Source of the DNA: Crocinitomicaceae bacterium
GTDB taxonomy: Bacteria; Bacteroidota; Bacteroidia; Flavobacteriales_D; Crocinitomicaceae
Direction: 5' to 3'
NCBI GenBank assembly: GCA_028689775.1
Contig: JAQVCM010000023.1
Location: 1-41,443, forward strand
Length of the DNA: 41,443 nucleotides
Shown piece by piece: positions 1 through 7,301 of the stretch. How positions within the stretch are numbered: position 1 is the stretch's first letter; every line of letters begins with the position of its first letter. Below the pieces are notes generated by a model that was given only the letters and a program-made list of their open reading frames with translations, ran no database searches and had not been told where the DNA came from. A program made the translations under genes and the position numbers.

Positions 1-1
1 C

Positions 2-523
2 AGCAAATTTTGCTAATTTTGTGAAAAATTTGCTATAATATTTTTCTAACCCTTTTGCAGATATTACACGATTTGGATTATTTGCTTTAGGTATAATTTG
101 TGCATATTGTACAGTTTCGTATTTGGCTGCTAGGGCATTTAATTCTATTAAACTTCCAAAAATATTAATAAAACCAGCACCCTTTCCTCCATTATCAATT
201 GTATTTTCTAGATCGCGATTTCCGTCTTGCGATGCTCCGCTATTATCAGACGAAGACGGAGTTTCGGTAGTTGTGTCACTATTGTTTATTGATCCTTCCG
301 CCGAATTTCCATCTGTTGCAGAATCTCCGGTAGTTGATTCAGCTTTATCAAAATTATCATATATATTATTATCTTTATCCCTATAGCCTTGAAATTTCCA
401 TGAACCATCATTTTGCTTTTCAAAAAAAGACTTATATTCTATTCCATTCACTTTAAACTCAGTGAGTACTCCTTCGTCAACAGGAACTTCGTCGCGACTT
501 ATCACGTTTTGAAATTTCGACAG
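2..523 (-). CDS. Unidentified Ser/Thr/Asp-rich protein, partial; open to the window edge
   Basis: The minus strand is open for 174 codons from just after a TAG at 526-524 down to the first base of the window, so the C-terminus lies outside. A GTG at 505-503 is the only plausible start I see, with no convincing ribosome binding site, so the true N-terminus is probably missing. The product begins with a polar region containing SRDEVPVDEG. It then has a Ser/Thr/Asp/Gly-rich low-complexity linker (roughly residues 60-100 from the open end) and a more hydrophobic segment containing INIFGSLIELNALAAKYETV. I do not recognise a family. The frame overlaps the 3' end of the truncated DUF6088 gene in another frame, which suggests that two unrelated genes were joined near 498-523. 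It may be the distal part of a surface or polymorphic-toxin-like protein, but that is a guess. Confidence 0.45.
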   Translation of the reverse strand, partial: MSKFQNVISRDEVPVDEGVLTEFKVNGIEYKSFFEKQNDGSWKFQGYRDKDNNIYDNFDKAESTTGDSATDGNSAEGSINNSDTTTETPSSSDNSGASQDGNRDLENTIDNGGKGAGFINIFGSLIELNALAAKYETVQYAQIIPKANNPNRVISAKGLEKYYSKFFTKLAKFA

Positions 524-749
524 CTACATGTTCTGCCGTGGGTAAGATTGTTCCTAATAAAGGGTCTATTTTGGGCTTGGCATAAATGCCATGTGCCAGA
601 CGGACCAATACACGCTCTTTTTCTAAACGAGACAGTACCTGACGAATATTTTCAGGTGTTCCATAATTTGTAAAATCCTCAGCGAAGAATAGTATTCCTC
701 TTGGAGATTTTAAAATTTTATTTTCTATCTTATTTTTAGCTGTTTGCAC
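477..749 (-). pseudogene. DUF6088 / AbiEi-type antitoxin, truncated
   Basis: The first 87 or so residues match the N-terminal winged-helix part of DUF6088 (type IV toxin-antitoxin, AbiEi-like) proteins. The family-typical segments are RGILFFAEDF, VRQVLSRLEKE-like text (here IRQVLSRLEKERVLVRLAHG), IYAKPKID and AVEISKRDKSR. Family members run to about 200 residues and continue after KRDK(A/S)R with an I-x-PTG-type segment; here the frame instead ends RSSC-stop. The ORF opens at a GTG (749-747) without a clear ribosome binding site. No AbiEii-type toxin is visible beside it. A 20-bp inverted repeat lies just upstream (762-806). I read this as a gene cut by rearrangement or an assembly join, not a natural short form. 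Confidence 0.7.
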
Positions 750-761
750 GTTGTTTAAAAT

Positions 762-806
762 GAATCATTTGTCACAAATTTAGTAAAAATTTGTGACAAA
801 TGATTC
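762..806. promoter_or_regulatory. Perfect 20-bp inverted repeat upstream of the DUF6088 gene
   Basis: Left arm 762-781 and right arm 787-806 are exact reverse complements, separated by 5 nt (AGTAA). The inner core of each arm is TTTGTCACAAATTT or its complement. It begins 13 bp upstream of the GTG of the truncated antitoxin gene, in the position of an operator. AbiEi proteins are known to repress their own operon by binding inverted repeats, so an autoregulatory site is a reasonable inference. A hairpin terminator is less likely because no T-run follows on either strand. Confidence 0.6.
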
Positions 807-1001
807 GCTATTTAGGTATGATTATGCAATGCTACTAAATTTTGAAATATGATTCTTGGATACCAATAAAAACCAACACGTAATCCAAAAAAAGTGCATT
901 AATTTTATATCTGAGGTTTTAATTCTTTTTTCGAATCCTAGCACCGCAAAATAAAATAAGCTCAAATTTTAACCCGAATTTTATCAAAACCAACAATTTT
1001 T

Positions 1002-1009
1002 TATCTTTG
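1002..1009 (+). promoter_or_regulatory. Bacteroidota -7 element
   Basis: TATCTTTG matches the TAnnTTTG element of Bacteroidota primary-sigma promoters and lies 17 bp before the ATG of the ATP pyrophosphatase gene. I see no clean -33 TTG at the usual 19-21 bp spacing. Confidence 0.5.
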
Positions 1010-1026
1010 CTGTTAAACCTCAAGTT

Positions 1027-1728
1027 ATGAAAGCGAAAAGGAAAGCAGTATGCAATTGGAGCGGTGGTAAAGATTCTGCTTTAGCACTTCAAAAAGTAAT
1101 TTTGGAAAAAACGTATGAAGTAATTGCTTTGCTTACAACCATTGATCGCGAAGAAAATGCTTCCACGATGCATGCAATTCCGCTTTCGATTCTACAAGCC
1201 CAAGCAGAAAGTATTGGAATTCCATTGCATGTTGTCAACCTCAATTTCAAATTAGAAGACGATCAACAGGAAATGTTGCATGCAATCAACCATTTTCAAG
1301 AATTGGGAGTTACTCATTTTATTTTTGGTGATATTTTTTTGGAAGACGTGCGAACGTACCGAGAAGAAAAGTTGAATCCTTACGGTATTGAAGCGGTATT
1401 TCCACTTTGGAATAAAACTTCAGAACAAGTCATGACCGAATTTTTGGCATCTGGTATCGAAGCGAAAATTATTGTAACCGATGCAAGTAAACTAGCCGAT
1501 TCCTTCATCGGCAAGAAATTGACCCCTTCCTTAATCGATACTTTTCCTCCAGAAATGGATTGTTGCGGAGAATTGGGGGAGTACCATACGTTGGCATACA
1601 ACGCACCGATTTTTAGACAAAAAATACCCTTTGAAATCAGAGCTACGAAAAAACGTTCACATCACATTGGAATGGAGGATGGTACAACGCAGCAATTCGA
1701 CTATTGGCAAGCGATTCTCAAAGAATGA
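1027..1728 (+). CDS. Dph6-related ATP pyrophosphatase (PP-loop family)
   Basis: This 233-residue protein belongs to the adenine nucleotide alpha-hydrolase / Dph6-related family. The PP-loop ATP-binding motif SGGKDS is at residues 12-17, directly after the first beta strand (KAVCNW). Later family features include FGDIFLEDVR, YGIEAVFPLW and DCCGELGEYHT near residues 178-188. Archaeal and eukaryotic Dph6 amidates diphthine on EF2, but bacteria lack diphthamide, so the bacterial substrate is unknown; an ATP-dependent amidation or ligation is likely. The length is normal for the family. The ATG at 1027 follows a TAnnTTTG element, so it probably has its own promoter. Its next neighbour downstream is the RimK module, 164 bp away. 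Confidence 0.85.
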   Translation: MKAKRKAVCNWSGGKDSALALQKVILEKTYEVIALLTTIDREENASTMHAIPLSILQAQAESIGIPLHVVNLNFKLEDDQQEMLHAINHFQELGVTHFIFGDIFLEDVRTYREEKLNPYGIEAVFPLWNKTSEQVMTEFLASGIEAKIIVTDASKLADSFIGKKLTPSLIDTFPPEMDCCGELGEYHTLAYNAPIFRQKIPFEIRATKKRSHHIGMEDGTTQQFDYWQAILKE

Positions 1729-1763
1729 ATTGAAACAATCTCATTTTTGCTAGATTGAAGGAG

Positions 1764-1817
1764 GTTTAACATTAAGGTTAAACTTAAAACTCATTAATAA
1801 TGAGTGAATTGAAAATG
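1764..1817 (+). repeat. Two small palindromes and a copy of the next gene's start
   Basis: GTTTAAC (1764-1770) pairs with GTTAAAC (1777-1783) across 6 nt. CTCATTA-A-TAATGAG (1790-1804) is a second palindrome. The text at 1800-1817, ATGAGTGAATTGAAAATG, differs at only two of 18 positions from the start of the next gene (1893-1910), and opens a 9-codon frame (MSELKMFLK) that closes with TAA. Confidence 0.5.
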
Positions 1818-1892
1818 TTTTTAAAATAAATCAAAAAACAACATTTATATCCTTTTTTAATCTAATTTCGCCATTCGAAAGAAAGCGAAAAA

Positions 1893-2351
1893 ATGAGCGA
1901 ATTGAAAATCATCGGACGAAAAGACAAGGCAGATTTGCCATCTTTGAATTTACAGGATGTTGATGTGAAAATTGACAGCGGTGCTTATTCGTGTTCTATT
2001 CATTGTGAATCTTTTGAGTTGATTGAAATGGAAGGGAAACCCGTGCTAGTAGTGGTGTTTTTAGACGCAGAACACCCACAATTTACGGGAAATAAATTTT
2101 ATTTCGAAAATTATAAAACCAAAAAAGTAAAGAGTTCGACAGGACATCAACAAGAACGATTTTTTGTGTCTTTAGACATTGTTCTTTTTGGAGAAACATT
2201 TAAAACTGATTTTTCATTGACCAAAAGAAACGGATTGCGAAATCCAATTTTATTAGGTCGTAAATTGTTAAATCATCATTTCATCATCAATACCACCATG
2301 GTTAACCTTTCTTATAAGTTGAAAAGGGAAATCGAAAAATCAAACATTTAA
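1893..2351 (+). CDS. Retropepsin-like ATP-dependent zinc protease, RimB family
   Basis: A 152-residue protein of the putative ATP-dependent zinc protease family (formerly DUF785), which has a retropepsin-like fold. The active-site-like motif D28-S-G-A is present in [11 protein letters not shown], and the typical second half is also there ([19 protein letters not shown], with the RxxxxxPILLGR signature). In Pseudomonas this family member is RimB, which acts with RimK on ribosomal protein S6 tails. Here it sits 14 bp upstream of rimK, in the same direction, as expected for one operon. The start at 1893 (ATGAGCG) follows GAAAG; the upstream near-copy at 1800 is too short to be the gene. A weak TAATTTCG at 1863-1870 could be its promoter. 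Confidence 0.85.
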   Translation: MSELKIIGRKDKADLPSLNLQDVDVKIDSGAYSCSIHCESFELIEMEGKPVLVVVFLDAEHPQFTGNKFYFENYKTKKVKSSTGHQQERFFVSLDIVLFGETFKTDFSLTKRNGLRNPILLGRKLLNHHFIINTTMVNLSYKLKREIEKSNI

Positions 2352-2365
2352 GCATTTATTTAAGA

Positions 2366-3250
2366 ATGAAAATTGCTATTTTATCCAGAAATCCCAACCT
2401 ATATTCTACGAGAAGATTGGTGGAAGCTGCAGAAACACGTGGTCACGAAGCGTATGTAATCGATCACTTAAAGTGTAACATCGAACTTGAACGAAAAGGA
2501 CCTTCGATCTTTTACCAGGATCATTATTTGTCTGGTTTTGATGCAGTTATTCCGCGTATCGGTGCGTCAGTAACTTTTTATGGTACTGCGGTAGTCCGAC
2601 AGTTTGAAATGATGGATGTTTTTTCAGCCGTTGGTTCTCGTGGTATCGTTCATTCTCGCGATAAATTGAGAAGTTCGCAAGTACTTTCAAAAGCTGGTAT
2701 TGGTCAACCAAAAACTGTTTTTACGAATTACTCTAAAAACGTTCAACAAGTGATTAAATCTGCCGGTGGTGCGCCAGTTATTTTGAAATTATTGGAAGGT
2801 ACGCAAGGATTAGGTGTTGTTTTGGCAGAAAACGAAACAGCAGCTGAATCTGTTTTGGAAGCATTCAACGGATTAAAAGCAAGGGTAATTGTACAAGAAT
2901 TTATCAAAGAAGCGAAAGGTGCTGACATTCGTGCGTTTATCGTTGATGGTGAAGTTGTTGGTGCAATGAAACGTCAAGGGAAAGAAGGAGAATTTCGTTC
3001 TAATTTGCACCGAGGTGGATCATCAAGTAATATTGATTTAACAGATGAAGAAATAGAAGTCGCGATTCGTGCCGCTAAAGCTGTTGGGCTGGGAATTGCA
3101 GGTGTTGATATGTTGCAATCTGAACGTGGACCTTTGGTTTTAGAAGTGAATTCTTCTCCAGGTTTGGAAGGTATTGAACGTACAACGCATTCAGATATTG
3201 CAGGAAAAATTATTGAATACATTGAGCGGAATGTGAAAAATAAACAATAA
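2366..3250 (+). CDS. rimK: RimK-type ATP-grasp alpha-L-glutamate ligase
   Basis: At 294 residues this is the usual length for RimK, which adds glutamates to the C-terminus of ribosomal protein S6. The N-terminal pre-ATP-grasp domain starts [22 protein letters not shown]. The ATP-grasp part shows the glycine-rich loop [14 protein letters not shown] (about residues 143-156), [17 protein letters not shown], and the Mg-binding end [15 protein letters not shown] (about residues 254-268). It is flanked 14 bp upstream by the RimB-like protease and 24 bp downstream by a succinylglutamate desuccinylase-like gene. The target here may be S6 or another protein, since related ligases also modify cofactors and peptides. 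Confidence 0.92.
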   Translation: MKIAILSRNPNLYSTRRLVEAAETRGHEAYVIDHLKCNIELERKGPSIFYQDHYLSGFDAVIPRIGASVTFYGTAVVRQFEMMDVFSAVGSRGIVHSRDKLRSSQVLSKAGIGQPKTVFTNYSKNVQQVIKSAGGAPVILKLLEGTQGLGVVLAENETAAESVLEAFNGLKARVIVQEFIKEAKGADIRAFIVDGEVVGAMKRQGKEGEFRSNLHRGGSSSNIDLTDEEIEVAIRAAKAVGLGIAGVDMLQSERGPLVLEVNSSPGLEGIERTTHSDIAGKIIEYIERNVKNKQ

Positions 3251-3274
3251 ATTCGAGAACCAAAAAAGACAGCA

Positions 3275-4282
3275 TTGAGTAAAAATAAGAAGTTAATCAT
3301 ACTCGGACAAGAGATTTTACCGGGAAAAGGAGCGGAGTTGAATTTGGATGTAGCGAAGTTGCATACAAGTACGCCCATTCAAGTACCAGTAATTGTTCAA
3401 CGTGCGAAAAATGATGGACCTGTTTTATTGCTGATGGCCGGAATGCACGGCGATGAAATTAACGGAATGGAAATTATTCGTCGCATGATTCGCAAAGGTT
3501 GGAATAAACCAACGGCTGGAACGGTGATTTGTATTCCTGTGTTCAACATCTTTGGTTTCTTAAACGTTTCTCGAGAATTACCTGATGGAAGAGATTTAAA
3601 TCGGAGTTTTCCAGGCTCTCAATCTGGTTCGTTGGCAAGTCAATTTGCTTTTCACTTCATGAAAGAGATTGCGCCAAAAGTAGATTATGTGATTGATTTT
3701 CACACCGGTTCGGCTCAACGAAGTAATGCTTCTCAAGTGCGTTGTGTTTTTAGCAATACGACGAGCATCGAATTAGCCAAAGTCTTTAATCCTCCTTTCA
3801 TTATTAATTCTTCGTACATCTCAAAATCTGTCAGGGAAGCGATGAATAAAATGGGGAAAAGTATCTTACTTTTTGAAGGTGGTAAAACCAATTCAGTCAA
3901 CGAAGTTGTTGTAAAAGAAGGCTTGGATGGAATAAAAAGAGTGATGGATTATCTTGAAATCCGAAATTTTAAAACGGATATCAGTGAAGCAAGAATTCCA
4001 ATCTTTGTTCAAAGCTCAAAATGGATTCGGGCTTCTCATGCAGGAATGCTTCTTGTTTTTGCTAAAATTGGCGAAAAAATAGAAAAAGGAGAACTTTTGG
4101 GCGTCATCAGTGATCCTTTTGGGAAAATTGAGCGTAAAATTAAATCCCCAATTCAAGGTTATGTTTTCTGCGTGAATGAAACACCGATTGTCAACAAAGG
4201 AGATGCGATTTTCCACGTTGGTCCAAGTGTAGAAAACCCGGAAAATAATGCACCTCGAAACTCATTGAAACTGCCAGATTAA
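3275..4282 (+). CDS. Succinylglutamate desuccinylase/aspartoacylase family hydrolase
   Basis: A 335-residue M14-like zinc amidohydrolase. The zinc ligands are in H58-G-D-E61 (MAGMHGDEINGMEI) and in the later DYVIDFHTGS. The C-terminal third (residues about 245-320) looks like a lipoyl-type beta barrel, common in this family. The start is TTG at 3275; no ATG occurs before the metal motif that would leave a complete domain. Members of this family often follow rimK in Bacteroidota and Gammaproteobacteria. They remove acyl or amino-acyl groups, so reversal or trimming of a glutamate modification is a reasonable inference, not shown. It ends 13 bp from the convergent methyltransferase gene. Confidence 0.85.
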   Translation: MSKNKKLIILGQEILPGKGAELNLDVAKLHTSTPIQVPVIVQRAKNDGPVLLLMAGMHGDEINGMEIIRRMIRKGWNKPTAGTVICIPVFNIFGFLNVSRELPDGRDLNRSFPGSQSGSLASQFAFHFMKEIAPKVDYVIDFHTGSAQRSNASQVRCVFSNTTSIELAKVFNPPFIINSSYISKSVREAMNKMGKSILLFEGGKTNSVNEVVVKEGLDGIKRVMDYLEIRNFKTDISEARIPIFVQSSKWIRASHAGMLLVFAKIGEKIEKGELLGVISDPFGKIERKIKSPIQGYVFCVNETPIVNKGDAIFHVGPSVENPENNAPRNSLKLPD

Positions 4283-4295
4283 AGACTAATATTTT

Positions 4296-4775
4296 CTATT
4301 CTTTATGGTTTGGAGGCAAATCAATTGGGATTTTCGTAATGCGATCGTGCAACACAATTCCTCCTGTTACAGCTACATTCAAGGATGAATTCCCCGGCAA
4401 TCGAACCAAGAAATGGCATTTTTCTTTCACTGCTGGTGGCAACCCGAAATCTTCTGAGCCCAACAAATAAATTGCTCGTAATGGATGTTCAAATTCCGCA
4501 AGCGGAACAGCGTTGTCATCAATTTCAATGCCCACAATGCGACAATCATACGGAATGTTTTGCAGCAAATCCTCCATTTCTGGATAGTAGAAAAGCGGAA
4601 TCCGTGACCACGTCCGAACTACGTCTGATGTCTGTTTCTTATATTTCTTTCCAACCGTGAAAATGTAGCTGGAACCAAGCACGTAAGCCGAACGCCACAA
4701 AGTACCAATGTTATGTTCTGTTTTATGACGATAAATTCCAATGGCAAAAAAGCCTTGCTCGTTTTTGGTTTGCAT
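4296..4775 (-). CDS. SPOUT/TrmH-family RNA 2'-O-methyltransferase
   Basis: This 159-residue protein has the three SpoU motifs in order. They are motif 1 as EHNIGTLWRSAYVLG (near residue 20), motif 2 as YLLGSEDFGLP (near 105) and motif 3 as SSLNVAVTGGIVLHDR (near 133). It lacks the extra N-terminal domain of RlmB/TrmH proteins, so it is a minimal catalytic unit of the TrmL/TrmH type. The RNA target cannot be told from sequence. A TAnnTTTG element on the minus strand (4787-4780) ends four bases before the ATG, so the mRNA may be leaderless. The gene is convergent with the desuccinylase-like gene. Confidence 0.85.
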   Translation of the reverse strand: MQTKNEQGFFAIGIYRHKTEHNIGTLWRSAYVLGSSYIFTVGKKYKKQTSDVVRTWSRIPLFYYPEMEDLLQNIPYDCRIVGIEIDDNAVPLAEFEHPLRAIYLLGSEDFGLPPAVKEKCHFLVRLPGNSSLNVAVTGGIVLHDRITKIPIDLPPNHKE

Positions 4776-4779
4776 GGCA

Positions 4780-4787
4780 CAAAAGTA
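4780..4787 (-). promoter_or_regulatory. -7 element abutting the methyltransferase start
   Basis: Minus-strand TACTTTTG matches TAnnTTTG and is followed by only TGCC before the ATG at 4775. If used, transcription would start at or beside the start codon. Confidence 0.5.
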
Positions 4788-4840
4788 GTTTCTTTTTTTG
4801 AAATGATCTTCAGCGATTAGGGTGTTAGAGATTTTTTAAT

Positions 4841-4930
4841 CGCAAAGAATCGCAAAGTTTTACGCAGAGGTCACACAAAGATTTTTATTTCATTGCGTTC
4901 TTTGCGAAATGTTCAGTGAGCTTTGCAGTT
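4841..4930. repeat. Intergenic CGCAAAG-type inverted repeat element
   Basis: The 289-bp gap between the methyltransferase and bioA contains CGCAAAGAATCGCAAAG (4841-4857), then TTACGCAGAGG and CACAAAG, and in opposite orientation TTGCGTTCTTTGCG (4893-4906), then CTTTGCAGTTAAA (4921 onward). The two halves are imperfect inverted copies. Elements rich in CGCAAAG/CTTTGCG are common non-coding dispersed repeats in Bacteroidota genomes. I see no ORF inside. Confidence 0.55.
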
Positions 4931-4963
4931 AAATCAAACTACTCAAACAAAATCAATCGGTGG

Positions 4964-4994
4964 TTTGATATCACTCAAATGTTCGGTACTTTTG
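4964..4994 (+). promoter_or_regulatory. Promoter of the bioA operon
   Basis: TTTG at 4964-4967, 19 bp spacing, then TACTTTTG at 4987-4994. This fits the Bacteroidota -33/-7 consensus (TTTG, 19-21 bp, TAnnTTTG) exactly. The start site would be near 5000, about 65 nt before the bioA ATG. Confidence 0.75.
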
Positions 4995-5064
4995 TGCTTG
5001 TGACTGCTAAACGAATTTAGATTCACTTTTTTCGTTGGGTCATTCCAAAATAAAATATTCTTAC

Positions 5065-6345
5065 ATGAGCAAATTACTCCAAGAAGACGAAAAATATACC
5101 TGGCATCCTTTTACACAAGTACAGACAGAATCCACTCCATTGCCCATTATAAAAGCCAAAGACGCAACGCTTTTTGCGGAAGATGGCAAAACGTATTTAG
5201 ATTGTAACTCATCTTGGTGGGTGAATACGCACGGACATGGCAATCAGTATATCAAGGAAGCGTTAATTAAACAGTTTGATCAAATAGATCATGTCATTTT
5301 TGCTGGTGCAACGCATCCAAAAGCGGTGGAATTATCCAAAAGGATTTTAGATTTTCTACCAAGTAACATGGCGCGAACATTTTTCTCTGATGATGGATCA
5401 ACAGCAATTGAAGTTGCTCTGAAAATGGTTTTTCAATATTGGCACAATAAGAATCAACCGAAAATGAAAATGATGGCAATGGAAGGTGCGTATCACGGCG
5501 ATACCTTTGGAGCGATGTCGATTGGACACCGAGGATATTTCAACAAGCCGTTCGAACATCTTTTCTTTGATGTCGATTACATCTCTTTTCCAACGGAAGA
5601 TAAAGAAGCGGAAATTTTAAAAGATGTTGAAAATCAATTTAAAACAAATGAATTTGCTGGATTAATTGTTGAACCTTTGGTTCAAGGTTCGGCCGGAATG
5701 TGCATGTATCGACCTGAATTCTTAGAAGCTCTTTTTGTTTTAGCTAAGAAGCACGAAGTGCTCATTATCTGTGATGAAGTGATGACAGGCTGGGGCAGAA
5801 CAGGTAAAATGTTTGCCTTGGAATACATTCAAACACAGCCAGATATCATTTGTTTATCCAAGGGTTTAACCGCTGGCGTGATGAGTCTGGGCTTGACTGT
5901 AACTACAAGCTTAGTTTTTGAAGCATTTTTAGCGCCAGAAAAGACGAAAGCTTTGTTACACGGACATTCATATACCGCAAATGCACTGGCGTGTGCCGTA
6001 GCTTGTGCAAATTTAGATTTGATTGAAAAACCTGCGTTTTTTAAAAATATCGAGCGAATTACAGAACAACATGCTGCTTTCAGAAGTCGGATTAAAGTCC
6101 ACTCCAAGTTGAAAGAAGTTCGTCAGTTGGGAACAATCATCGCGTTTGAAGTGCAGTTAGAGGAATCTGATAGTAGTTATTTTTCATCTATTCGCGATGA
6201 AGCTTATCATTTTTTCTTGTCGAAAGGTTTGCTAATTAGACCATTGGGAAATGTATTTTTCTTAAATCCGCCTTATTGTTCTACGAACGAAGAATTGGAA
6301 AAAATGTATTCTGGAATTACTGATTTTTTGAATCAATTGACATAA
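5065..6345 (+). CDS. bioA: Adenosylmethionine-8-amino-7-oxononanoate aminotransferase
   Basis: BioA makes 7,8-diaminopelargonate from KAPA with S-adenosylmethionine as amino donor, the antepenultimate step of biotin synthesis. The start is taken at ATG 5065 (MSKLLQEDEKYTWHPFTQ). An upstream TTG at 5035 would add ten residues not usual for the family. With this start it has 426 residues. Class III aminotransferase features are WHPFTQ at the N-terminus, FSDDGSTAIEVALKM, AYHGDTFGAMS, CDEVMTGWGRTG with Asp237, and LSKGLTAG with the PLP lysine Lys266. It is the first gene of a five-gene run with gaps of 22, 2, 17 and about 26 bp. No other biotin gene is present in the window. Confidence 0.93.
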   Translation: MSKLLQEDEKYTWHPFTQVQTESTPLPIIKAKDATLFAEDGKTYLDCNSSWWVNTHGHGNQYIKEALIKQFDQIDHVIFAGATHPKAVELSKRILDFLPSNMARTFFSDDGSTAIEVALKMVFQYWHNKNQPKMKMMAMEGAYHGDTFGAMSIGHRGYFNKPFEHLFFDVDYISFPTEDKEAEILKDVENQFKTNEFAGLIVEPLVQGSAGMCMYRPEFLEALFVLAKKHEVLIICDEVMTGWGRTGKMFALEYIQTQPDIICLSKGLTAGVMSLGLTVTTSLVFEAFLAPEKTKALLHGHSYTANALACAVACANLDLIEKPAFFKNIERITEQHAAFRSRIKVHSKLKEVRQLGTIIAFEVQLEESDSSYFSSIRDEAYHFFLSKGLLIRPLGNVFFLNPPYCSTNEELEKMYSGITDFLNQLT

Positions 6346-6367
6346 TTTAATTTATAAGATATAGAAA

Positions 6368-6700
6368 ATGAGTTGGTTGATATTAATTGTTGCAGGTTTG
6401 TTTGAAGTAGGTTTTACAGCTTGTTTGGGGAAATCGAGAGAAACTTCAGGAATGGAATCCAATCTTTGGTTAGCAGGATTCGGAATTTGTTTGGTGATCA
6501 GTATGTTGTTGTTGATGCACGCCACAAAGTCGCTTCCCTTGGGAACGGCTTATGCAGTTTGGACGGGCATTGGTGCTGTAGGGACGGTAATTATGGGAAT
6601 TTGGATTTTCAAAGAACCAGCTGAGTTTTGGCGTTTGTTTTTTTTGGTAACTTTGATAGCATCCATCGTCGGATTAAAATACGTATCCTCTAATTCGTAA
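6368..6700 (+). CDS. SMR-family exporter, SugE/Gdx subtype
   Basis: A 110-residue protein with four transmembrane helices and the essential membrane glutamate Glu13 in AGLFEVGF, typical of small multidrug resistance transporters. The segments SLPLGTAYAVWTGIGAVGTV and GIWIFKEP fit the SugE/Gdx branch, whose characterised members export guanidinium ion in exchange for protons. I see no guanidine riboswitch-like leader; the gene is only 22 bp after bioA and is co-transcribed with it. It works as a dimer, and no second SMR gene is present, so a homodimer is expected. Confidence 0.85.
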   Translation: MSWLILIVAGLFEVGFTACLGKSRETSGMESNLWLAGFGICLVISMLLLMHATKSLPLGTAYAVWTGIGAVGTVIMGIWIFKEPAEFWRLFFLVTLIASIVGLKYVSSNS

Positions 6701-6702
6701 AT

Positions 6703-7284
6703 ATGAACTACCTCGGTCATCTCTACTTTTCTAACAATGATTCAGAATTGATGACTGCAAATCTTTTTGGCGATTTTGTAAAAGGTCGAGATCTGAGCGC
6801 TTACCAGCCAAAAGTTCAAGAAGGAATCTTGCTGCACAGGAAGATAGATTCCTTCATCGATCAATCAGAAACCGTTTTAATCCTGATGCGAAAGCTTTAC
6901 GCAAGTTTGCCGAAAGTTTCCAGTGTTGCAATTGATTTGTTTTTTGATCATTTATTGGCTAAAAATTGGAATCAATTTCATCCCGTTCCATTGGATGATT
7001 TTTTGAATCAATATTATCAAAATATTCAGCTTTCTGAGCAATTATACGCTGCGAAATTCATCGGGATGATGCAGAAATTAATTGAACACAACTGGATTTC
7101 GTATTATCCAACTTTATATGGTTTGGAAAAATCCTGCCAAGGTGTTTCAAGTAGAATATCATTTCCAAATGAGTTAAAGAACGGAAAAATTGTTTTTCTG
7201 GAATACGAAGAAGAGATTACAGATACTTTCTTTCAGTTTATGAAGGAGGCAAATGAATATTTTTTGGTTGACTATATAAAATAA
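6703..7284 (+). CDS. Acyl carrier protein phosphodiesterase (AcpH/DUF479 family)
   Basis: 193 residues starting MNYLGHLYFSNNDSELMTANLFGDFVKG, the signature N-terminus of AcpH proteins. These hydrolyse 4'-phosphopantetheine from holo-ACP and carry an HD-like helical fold. HRKIDSFID (near residue 46) and DLFFDHLLAKNW (near 78) contain the conserved His/Asp metal positions. The ATG follows the stop of the SMR gene by 2 bp, so translation is probably coupled. Its place behind bioA, an enzyme whose pathway starts on ACP-bound acyl chains, may be functional but could be chance. Confidence 0.85.
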   Translation: MNYLGHLYFSNNDSELMTANLFGDFVKGRDLSAYQPKVQEGILLHRKIDSFIDQSETVLILMRKLYASLPKVSSVAIDLFFDHLLAKNWNQFHPVPLDDFLNQYYQNIQLSEQLYAAKFIGMMQKLIEHNWISYYPTLYGLEKSCQGVSSRISFPNELKNGKIVFLEYEEEITDTFFQFMKEANEYFLVDYIK

Positions 7285-7301
7285 AGAAGTATATTAGTTC
7301 T

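Noticed and set aside
5035-5064. TTG start of bioA
   Set aside because: The ten extra residues are not part of the family; ATG 5065 gives the normal N-terminus.
6340-6368. Guanidine riboswitch before the SMR exporter
   Set aside because: The gap after bioA is only 22 bp, too short for any known guanidine riboswitch class.
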